Below are positions 27,201 to 35,500 of a DNA stretch of 59,242 nucleotides, one piece after another. The first letter of the stretch is position 1. Each line of letters begins with the position of its first letter. Source of the DNA: Bacteroidia bacterium (GTDB lineage: Bacteria > Bacteroidota > Bacteroidia > B-17B0 > Aurantibacillaceae); contig JADLED010000220.1 of NCBI GenBank assembly GCA_020846335.1, forward strand, positions 1-59,242, given 5' to 3'. The notes beneath the pieces are model-generated. The model saw only the letters and a list, made by a program, of their open reading frames with translations, was not told where the DNA came from and ran no database searches. The translations under genes and the position numbers were made by a program.

Positions 27201-29503
27201 TGGTAAAATCAGAGTGCAACACCTCTGGTACTGTTTCGGCCAATGTTGAATCGCCGCTTAAATCCATACTGTTACAAGCAATTGCAGAGCAACTCGACAT
27301 TAGTGACCTACCAACAGAATTAAGTGATCACCCGGCGCTTTCGATATTAGACCATAATTTTTGTATCCCCGAAAACGAACATTTCATCAGCTATTGGGAT
27401 CGGGCCGAAGACCGACTGTACAAAATCCGTCAAGGATTAAACATCGATGGTGTTAAACAATCCCTCCCTTTATTCGAACTGCCTATAGATCCTGAAACAT
27501 GGCTGCAAGGGGCAACCGGCGGCTCTTCCACCGACCTTAACGGCATAAACGCCGACGTGCCGAATTACCGCTTTACAACCATGCTGGCAAAAGCCAAAGA
27601 ATTTGCAGCACAGGTTAGCCAATTAGGCAATTCCTTAATAGCAGCACTCGAAAAGAAAGATGCCGAAGCATTGGCGATGTTACACACAAGCCACGAGCGG
27701 AATATTCTGGAACTAAGCAGTCGCATAAAAGAAAACCAATTGGAAGAAGCGCAGATAAATACACTCGCTCTGGCAGAAAGTTTAAGTCATGCCCGTTTAC
27801 GCGAAAGCCATTACGCTGCATTGCACAACGAATACACCTCACCACTTGAAAAAGCACAATTGGCTACCATGATCATTGCACATGTATTTAGTTCAGTGGC
27901 CAGTGTGATAAAAATTGGGGCAGTGGCCGGCCATTTGGTACCACAATTTGAAACGCCTGGCACCTGGGGAGCCAACGTATCTTTTGGTGGCAATCAAATT
28001 GGAGGTTCTATCGATGCCCTTGCGGGACAATTTGATTTGCTTTCTGGACAATTTTCATTTGCCTCCAACCTCACCGGTATGCTGGCCAACTACGAAAGAA
28101 GGGACCAGGAATGGACACTTCAACAAAAGCTGGCTGCCATTGACATGCGACAAATGCAGGGTCAGTTAAAAGCTGCACAAATTAGAATCGGTATGGCAGA
28201 AAGAGAACTCGAAATTCATAATAAAATACGTGCCCAAAACGAAGAGATTCAGTCCTACATGAAAAGTAAATTCACTAACGAAGAACTTTATCAATGGATG
28301 ATTTCGAAAATTTCGGGCTTGTATTTTAATGCTTATCAAATGGCTCATGACCTTGCTTTGGCGGCCGAAAAAGCGTTTCAATACGAACTAATGAGCAAAG
28401 ACCGATTTATTACAGGCATTTATTGGGACAGTCTTAAAAAGGGATTACTGTCAGGAGAGGCGCTGCAACTGGATTTAAACCGGATGGAAAAAATCTGGAT
28501 GGAAAAGAACAAGCGGCGCTTTGAAATTGAACGCACCATTCCCTTAAGTAAGATACAGGGTGGTTTGCAGCTCCTTCAACTTAAAAGGGAAGTCAATTTA
28601 GAATTTCATCTATCTGAAGAAATTTTTAGCAAGGACTTTCCAAGCCACTACGGTCGGCAAATAAAAAGCATTTCCCTTTCATTTCCTGCTGTGGTTGGGC
28701 CCTATCAGAATTTGAATGCCACCCTTACACAAATATCGCACCGCAAACTTATTCGACCTGAAATAAAAGGAGTTGACTTTCTCTTAGGAGGCACCCCTGA
28801 ATTTTTTAACGCCGAAGATTGTATTATTAGCAGTGCACAAAAAACACAACAAGTGGCACTTTCTCGTGGTTTGAATGACAGTGGGGTATTTGAACTTAAT
28901 TTTAACGATGAAAGGTACCTGCCCTTTGAAGGAACCGGAGTTGACTCTAACTGGTTATTGACAATACATACAGGTAACGGATTTAATCCAGAATCTATTA
29001 CCGACGTTATCATACATCTGCAATACACAGCCTTGCAGGGGCCGCCAAAATTCGAACAGGAAGTTATGGACTTGCTCAATAGTCAAAAATCCAGTCATGG
29101 TATTTTGTTAAACCTTAATCGCGATTATCCGACTCAGTGGCAGCAATTTATTCAACCATTCGAAACCTCAAGCACTCTGATTGTTAAAGTACCGGCTGAA
29201 CGGTATGAAAAACTAAGTGAGGCCTCATTGCATTCATTATTTGTAATACTCGACCTTACTGAAACCGGTAAAACCGAATTAATTGAAACGTCCATGCAAA
29301 TTACCATTGGAGGGCAAAGTTTTCCTTTTGCCGTATACGGTGGCACTGCGCTGATAGAAATTAATCCTGCGCTCACTGGTTTTGAAGGCGAAGACTGGAT
29401 TATTGAGATAACCGTGCCAAAAGACAGATGGAATAATGTAAACCTGCGCAACATGTTGGTGCACGGATTATATGACGGCTATTTACTACAGAATATTTCA
29501 TAA
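21221..29503 (+). CDS. TcA-like subunit of an ABC-type (Tc) toxin
   Basis: A 2760-residue homologue of TcdA-type TcA subunits, which form pentameric bells that bind host cells and inject the TcC payload through a central channel. A VRP1-like N-terminal region carries C162-A-C164 and SVFSPAAYFADL (169-180). Alpha-helical shell repeats follow, then a neuraminidase-like region (about 1090-1180, EEFSVVANL to GKLFVFWVEV). Two LamG/concanavalin-like segments lie at about 1365-1520 and 1715-1870. The helical channel region (about 2120-2460) includes EKKDAEALAMLH, a Gly/Ala-rich putative membrane hairpin, YERRDQEW and SKFTNEELYQWM. The TcB-binding end includes SISLSFPAVVGPYQNLNATL. There is no signal peptide and no frameshift. 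It is about 240 residues longer than Photorhabdus TcdA1, mostly from the LamG-like parts. The TcB-TcC gene follows after 9 bases. Confidence 0.93.
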   Translation: MATPNKILLLNRLNTFLKNNPGFNPLDFNSKDPGLLMQYVWSKKTDQIQLIPLLNSLKSFAEIGLGQSVSLQLLKKDIYSPLQITQLPRLEYKKMVTSFGSESELSAYEKTLAIKNNVLLETLNIIQSGEEYVNAGMFNNAPQEIANSSQELKKLFIAANGCACSDCTSVFSPAAYFADLNRLINDYLDTSKVPPALKLSERREDLGKIKDSCAASFDSKPYLEIVNTVLEHHADKNQSVNTLSTKTFPFNLPYNFNQKRSHRYLSHLNTNMAELYRIFAQQPNGTIVAREFLQLSIEEVSLITTEITDETILAAHYGFDKNNLNWKTELSSVPEFLYRSGLSRKQLDELLFLNLHPAEREAGYLSKLFVHQASSNLPLSEHINITNEKLHLSVSNDTPSAFHFDRLHRFIRLTQRLGWSFADLDLVLRSACGNKLDLNALTIIGAVNYLRLTWNVEISELQVLWSTLDHLGFGNGPEFSLSDPFNRLFNNSLAATSGSYTLPNNSDSTKIIYKKLFGENFPALENGVLVNSRLLGAFRITEDELKQIITCIPSTSPYDNPLSLESLSLIQRYVATAQLLNLKIKDLLILLDLIKTDKNLVGYNPFDIFIPFKAPDAFTDIHALFRSEKPTDTIYLIQLLSQLANWIKNYKLTPTQLSKFCAEKKQGGLLTEEQLRELFQNLKNKFRQVLLESHQLAVFGKSEAEAQIEFERLCSDPDRVLNKSGIVLKKWSDSYAQKLIDETADRQQKCVFKVLAAGLGVNELQIPPLVNEAYKTTGSDFNVVALIMVPILGASDITPDIDDEHGSFQSFFKALPVITEITKRFQLTAFDLEKITVNPGFFEFDLNNPLGLLSISNLRTLSDLRKVNITEASVFMHIRELLALKQKNDFALLLGKDKDSIVANFWDTQWSSTEPSHENVANSLAGLLKAKAGEQGWEILEKKTESEFMTGKRDRLVPYVIHKLQSTKELNYIKSVRDLYEYLLLDIEMGADIKTSLLQNAIATMQLYVNRCHMHLENGVLINEQNSLEKKWAWMNHYRTWEANRKVFMYPENYLQPNLRPNQSPIFKTLSQTILQGDGSEENVETAFNGYLEEFSVVANLNICGSYLFDDLTDKTLVLVGQSATSPVKTYYRTARFIGTTTGTVWSPWEEIQVTMNSDKLYPVYAFGKLFVFWVEVREYKRDLNDQDKPKPKEYKATILYTFQKVNDQWHQAQTLGEVELGPLPDENKPQPAWWRNVATAYNIELKKLGIFFGEVNSLSNISVFPHLFLLNENLTIQQAFAKNGAIGIPSIWLNNNQPTIANSPVIRNVPKENFLPITNQPDWSIFNGMGSLFLIRPLNTAPALDVAKIIAPNHISAGQKQIACMANKMTAKINDDSLKKGFRFQSYMYLDRKAINSTLISLKSNNGSYNVFTLFYDSGHIKLTLLNQPGTDQLEFKIEESHWNTWILVKVHFGELEDGLLYGGIMVNDRNLPVSRNAPLEYKAMTLEISPFAGIYMTDLSLWDSNDKTTNVGKNIAWWPLNGDFNDNTINKQHLTSDLPNLFSPFFHKTIEYSTNYPASQYFHIHRLSSNVVPSLIHRLHTGGVNELLNNETQKTRELPAFGDNVGEITFDNRYIKRIPTSKHLGFEDADGLYYWELFFHAPWLLANHLNNEQNFAEAQRWYQYIFNPTIKEDANEQHYRWRFIPLQNSTSNPPSGKPFKITWQKDGPFKKLYAPKFDGKESYIELDNTIDLTNKNFTIEFWAKINVSNNSSLFSLGFGGDSNGLRIFITEKQLSFSFYNNDIFTDITNLNGEWNHWAFTYDMAGDAGNTKSGKKIYLNGKLLNSNLFREQLPFIGKGPSFIGKTNWYNDAVFNGQLSEMRIWLSARNEKEITNSYNRALTVFEVKSPDLLCYWPLDKVDGDKVPNLAEYYRNWDLSGNLSGKLSLLAKDPFDPENVAAIRPIAYKKALAASFLGNLLDNGDALFRAYTSESITEATMYYIMASQLLGKRPMVKSECNTSGTVSANVESPLKSILLQAIAEQLDISDLPTELSDHPALSILDHNFCIPENEHFISYWDRAEDRLYKIRQGLNIDGVKQSLPLFELPIDPETWLQGATGGSSTDLNGINADVPNYRFTTMLAKAKEFAAQVSQLGNSLIAALEKKDAEALAMLHTSHERNILELSSRIKENQLEEAQINTLALAESLSHARLRESHYAALHNEYTSPLEKAQLATMIIAHVFSSVASVIKIGAVAGHLVPQFETPGTWGANVSFGGNQIGGSIDALAGQFDLLSGQFSFASNLTGMLANYERRDQEWTLQQKLAAIDMRQMQGQLKAAQIRIGMAERELEIHNKIRAQNEEIQSYMKSKFTNEELYQWMISKISGLYFNAYQMAHDLALAAEKAFQYELMSKDRFITGIYWDSLKKGLLSGEALQLDLNRMEKIWMEKNKRRFEIERTIPLSKIQGGLQLLQLKREVNLEFHLSEEIFSKDFPSHYGRQIKSISLSFPAVVGPYQNLNATLTQISHRKLIRPEIKGVDFLLGGTPEFFNAEDCIISSAQKTQQVALSRGLNDSGVFELNFNDERYLPFEGTGVDSNWLLTIHTGNGFNPESITDVIIHLQYTALQGPPKFEQEVMDLLNSQKSSHGILLNLNRDYPTQWQQFIQPFETSSTLIVKVPAERYEKLSEASLHSLFVILDLTETGKTELIETSMQITIGGQSFPFAVYGGTALIEINPALTGFEGEDWIIEITVPKDRWNNVNLRNMLVHGLYDGYLLQNIS

Positions 29504-29512
29504 AAAGCAATT

Positions 29513-32500
29513 ATGAACGAACACAAAACTCCACAAAACAACACCGGGCAAAACAACTCCTCCGCTACACCCGAAGTGATTAAACCGGCATTACCCAAAG
29601 GTGGTGGAGCAATACAAGGCATGGGCGAAACGTTTCAGGCCGATGAGTTCACAGGCACTGCCTCTTTCAGCATTCCATTTTCAGTCACACAATGCCGAGG
29701 AGCAGAGCCGACGCTGGGTTTACAATACAGTTCAGGCAGTGGAAACGGGATATTCGGACTTGGCTTCGGGCTTGGCATTTCATCCATATCACGACAAACT
29801 TCAAAAGGAATTCCTAAATACGACAAGACTGATACATTTTTATTCGCCGGTTCAGATTATCTGGTGCACGATACAAGTCGTGAAGTGGATACACAATTGC
29901 TCAATGATATTTCCTATCATGTACTAAGCTATCGCCCAAGAGTGGAAATTGATTTTTCGCGCATCGAACACTGGGTAAGCGAAAAGGAAGGCTCCTTTTG
30001 GAAAGTTCACTCAGCCGATAACAGTCAGACAATTTTTGGAAAAACGCCGCAGGCCCGCATTAGCGACCCGGAAAATGAAAGCCGCATTTTTGAATGGCTG
30101 ATAGAAGAAACTTTAGACGCACATGGAAACGATATCTTGTTCATTTATAAATCAGAAAATGCAGAAGGACTACTTGATGATTATTCAGAAACAAATCGTT
30201 TTCAAAGTGCCAACCGGTATCCCGAAAGAATTTGTTATGGCAATAGTCAACCAATTCAATCCCTGCTATTACTAGAGGATAAACCCACTAATGTGTTGTG
30301 GCATTTTGAAATGGTGATGGATTATGGCGAATACGATTTAAGTGAAAACAATCTTAATCCCCATCTTCCAACAAAACCCTGGGAGCTTCGTGCTGATTCA
30401 TTTTCAAGCTACCGTGCAGGATTTGAACAACGCACGCACCGTTTATGCAAACACATCCTGATGTTTCACCGTTTTCCTGATGAATTCGGAGAAAATCCTT
30501 TGCTCGTTCATGCTCTTAAATTGAATTACGAATCCACACAAACTCTTTCACAATTAAAACAGGCAGAACACATTGGCTATCTAAAAGAAACGAACCGCTA
30601 TACTTCTAAAAGTTTACCCCCCGTTTTGTTTTCTTATACCGCATTTACACCGGAGGATGGGCTCTTCCAAACGTTTGCTAAAGAAAATGGAGATTCCTTT
30701 CCGGGAGTAGCAGACGGTGGGCACTTTAGCCTTACCGACCTTTATGGAGAAGGCATACCGGGGATTTTATACGCCGATGGAACCAGTTTACTTTACCGCG
30801 AACCACTTGGAGCGGGAGTACTTGGTAATGCTCTATACGCCGAATGGAAGGAGGTTTACTCTTTTCCTATCGACAAACAAACAGACAGTTCCACTCATTC
30901 GCTGATTGATTTTACGGGCAATGGCCGACTCGATTTGCTGGTTAGCAATAACGCCTACACCGGTTACTATAAAATAAATCAACACAATCAGTGGGAAGGA
31001 TTTTATCCACTGGAAAAAGTTCCTGTTACGTATCGCGACCCCTTGAATCAACACAGTGATTTAACCGGCAACGGTTTGTCGGATTTGGTGCGCGTGGAAG
31101 AAAAAAATGTGGTACTCTATCCGGCCATTCGCGAAAAAGGATTTGCAAATGCCATTTTGCAACCGCACGAAAACACTCTGCCACTTTCAAAACAGTCCTC
31201 TCCCGGCGAATTCTTGGGCTTTGTTGATTTGATTGGCGCCGGTCAGCCGCAACTGGTGCGTATTACAAGAGGTATGGTAGAATGTTGGCCAAGTTTGGGC
31301 CACGGACGTTTTGGAAAACGCATTCAACTTTCCAATGCCCCTGCATTTGATACAGAATTTGACTCATCGCGTTTACGATTGGTCGATTTGGATGGAAGTG
31401 GTACCACTGACCTGATATATATTTATGCCGATCATGTCAATATTTTTATGAATCAATCCGGCAATTCGTTTTCAAATCCCATTCGCGTTGATTTGCCCGA
31501 GGCTTGGGATAATTTAAGTCAGGTGCAACTGGCAGATGTATTAGGTAATGGCACAAACTGTTTGGTTTACACAAAAGCAGTTTCAAAACCCCAACACTGG
31601 TTTTATGATTTTTGCAACGGTACAAAGCCCTATCTGATGAATGAAACCAATAATCAGATGGGAGCCATGCATCAGATAAATTATTGTGCATCCACCTTAT
31701 CTTATCTGAAAGATAAGGCCGCCGGAAAAAAATGGGTCACTACTCTGCCCTTTCCAACTCAGGTTGTTTCTTCAGTTCAAAATTTCGATTTCATCTCCAA
31801 CACCCGCCTTACAAGCGAATTCCGTTATCATCATGGGTATTACGATGAAGTGGAACGTGAGTTTCGCGGATTCGGTTGTGTGGAAAGATTAGATACAGAA
31901 AGTTACGAGGCGATTAAAACTTCTGCGGAAAAAAACTCGAACCTTGTAGCTATTGAGAAAAAACATTATGTGCCTCCGGTACTCAGCAAAACCTGGTATC
32001 ACACGGGTGCCTTTCTAAATGGCAAAGACATCCGCGATTATTACCGACCTGAATTTTTTGATAAAGATGTTTCTGCCAAATTATTTCCCAACGACGAACT
32101 AAATCTGAATGGCAACAGCGATGGTGCAACTATCCACGAAGCATACAGGGCACTCAAAGGCCAAAATTTGCGTCACGAGCTATATGGTCTCGATGGTACC
32201 GAATGGGCAAACAATCCTTACACGGTAAGTGAGAATCAAAGCTTAGTAAAACTATTACAAACCCGGGGAAACAATCCCTACGCCGTTTTTCATATCCATT
32301 CAAAAGAAACTATTTCCTACCAATACGAGCGCAATCCTGCCGACCCAATGGTGAGTCAGGATTTTACACTCGAAATAGATGACTATGGAAGCGTTTTGCG
32401 TTCCTGTAAGATAGCCTATCCACGCAGAGGCGAGGCATTGCAACAACAAAAATTAATTCGGGCAGTGATGCAACAGGCAATCTTTACTCACCTTAACACA

Positions 32501-35500
32501 AGTCAGGCACACTATCTTTTAAGCATTCCGGTAGAGCAAAAAAGTTACGAATTAAATGAACTGCAAACAGACCCCGATGGCTACTTCAGATTTCTATCGC
32601 TCAAACAACACGTCGAAAATTTATTACCAACTGCTTCTTTACTGAATTGGTCGAGAAACTATTATTTTGATGCCGATAAGAACTCTGAATTGCCTTTAGG
32701 CGCAGTAAGTCCAGAGGCACTTCCTTCGCGCACAGAAACGGCTGAACTCGATATTACACAAACACAACACCTGTTTAAAAACGTTTTATCGGAACAGGAA
32801 TTAGAACAACTGCTTACGGGAACACAATTGAACCAGGGAGGTTTTGTACATTACAGCAAGGGGCCTGAATCAGCCTACTACTGGAATCCGGGCTCACAAC
32901 AAAGTTATGCCAATTCCAATTCATTTTATCTTCCTTCCAGCTTCACCGACCCCTACAAACAATTAAGTGAATACACATACGACGTTTATAAACTCAATGT
33001 AATAAAAGTACGCGACCCATTGGCGAATGAAACAAGCATTGAAAAAACAGATTACCGTTTAATGGCACCTCAAAAAATAAAAGATGCTAACGGAAACATG
33101 GCAGAAGTAGTGTTTGATGTGCTTGGCATGGTGGTTGCCACTTCGCACTATGGCCATGAAGGGGATGCGCGCATTGGATTTGCCGAATTATCTGAATACA
33201 ATCCCTTACCTGAACCTTCCTCCATTGAAGAAATACTTACCTATCCTGAAAATTATTTGCAAAATGCCGCCAGCTATTTTTATTACGATGCCTGGTCATG
33301 GAATAAAAATGAAGTCCCTGTTCATGCCCTGAGTTTGAGTGCCGAAAAATATCCTGAAGAAAGGGAAGCTACGCCATACATTACTATAAACGTGGCGTAT
33401 AACGATGGTTTTGGAAGAAGCCTGCAAAACAAATTACAGGTTAGAGAAGCAGGTGAAGTGCGTCTAATGCTTGAAAACGGGACTATTAGCACTTCCGAAG
33501 CAAATACACGATGGTTAACAAGCGGTGCGGTGCGTTACAATAATAAAGGGGCTGCCCTTCAACAATACGATCCTTTTTATTCGAACACGCATCGTTACAT
33601 CCCCAATCAAGAGTACAACGAGGTGGGTGTTTCATCCACACTTTTCTACGATCCACTGGAGCGTGTGATAAGAACTGAAATTCCGAAAGCCAGAGACGCG
33701 AAAGGAAATTTGCTGACACTTATTACAAAAACAGAATGGGTAGATGCCATCCCCTGCGCCTGGACTGAAAACCATTTCGATGCAAACGATACTATAAAAG
33801 ACAGCACCTATTATAAAAGTATTTTTGACGAAGACGGCAATGTGCGCGCTGATAGTCCTGTTAAAGACGAAAACGAAATCAACAGTGTTAGAAAAGCCGC
33901 GGTGTTTTACAATACGCCTAACCGAAAAGATTTGGACAATCTCGGCCATCCCATTCGGGCAACACAACTCCTTAAAAGCAGCGAAACCGGTTTAACAGAA
34001 GTGCTCGTAAGCAACAGCGAGCTCGACATACAAGGTCAGGTTCTTGAATCATCCGACCCGCGTTTGAATGAAGATAACAAATACAATCTGAAGATAGATT
34101 ATGCTTTGAGCGGACAGGTAATCCGCACTATTTCGGTAGATGCCGGTACACATTGGCAGTTAAAAAACGTTGTTGGAAACGCCCTCTTTTCCTGTGACTT
34201 GAAACAAACCACAATGCGCTATGTTTATGATGAATTGCAACGACCACTTAACATTCTCATGCAGGCATCTAAGCAATCACCTATTCAGTGTGTACAATCT
34301 GTTTTATATGGCGATAGCCGTTATACCGAAAACGGAACTTCCCTCCCTTACTTTAAAAATGCTGAAAAGTGGAACGCTAAAGGACTTCCTGTATTCCATT
34401 TGGATGAAGCAGGATTTAAAATGAGTCCTCATTATTCTTTAAGCGGCTTGCCTCTTTCAACAGGCATGCAAATCAGCCAAGACTACAAAAATGAGGTCAA
34501 CTGGTATTTGGTTGACGCGGCACTCTGGCGTTCACTCGCATCTGAAGTTGAAAAAATAAAAAAACCGGAAAAGTTGAGTGAATTTAGCTGCCCCGAACCT
34601 TTGGCGACACTTTTGCAACTTCCACTTTACACTACACTCATCACTTACGATGCACTTGGTCGGGTACTCAAATCCACAGATGTCGATGGCAACATCAGTT
34701 ATCCTGAATTTTATTCAACGGGACTACTCAAAAAAGTGAGTCTGAAAGGAAAGTTATATACTGACACGCCATCTCTTGAAAAAATAACCTACGATGCCAA
34801 AGGTCAACGCACGGGCATACTTTACGGTAACGGCGTAAAGAGCAAATACACTTACAATACCTTTACCTACGAATTACAAAATTTGTTTACCTCGCATTCA
34901 AATGGAGAAGTGTTGCAGAATATTTCTTATTGGTACGATGGCGATGGTAACGTGTGTCATATCAAAGACCTGAGTTGCCCCACCGTATTTTGCAACGGAC
35001 AGCAAGTGGAGCCCGATGCCGATTACACCTACGATTCGTTATACCGTTTGATAAAAGCCACAGGACGTGAACACGCCGGTTTATGGCGGCAGAGCCAAAA
35101 CAACGGCAGTCTTCTGGCACAGAGTATAAACGACACCAACAAACTGCAAAACTACACGCAGTATTACACTTACGATACCGGTGGCAATTTGTTACAGGAA
35201 AAACATGTGGCCGCTGTGAGCAATGCCTGTTACACACGCACTATGCAAACGGATAAAACTTCAAACAGGGTATTAAGCAGTAGCTTAGGCGTTTGCGAAC
35301 AACCTTCGGAAATAAACGAATTTTTTAGTTTTGATGTTAACGGCAATCAGTTAAACCTTGGCGGCTTAAGCAGCATTAGTTGGAACTACCGCAACAACAT
35401 ACAAAAAGTAATATTGGTAGAACGCTCAAATGCTGCACCTGATGCTGAATATTATGTATATGATGGCGGCGGGCAACGGGTACGCAAAGTCACTGAGCGA

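Noticed and set aside
21221-29503. T9SS export of TcA
   Set aside because: No N-terminal signal peptide and no C-terminal sorting domain; the C-terminus is the TcB-binding region.
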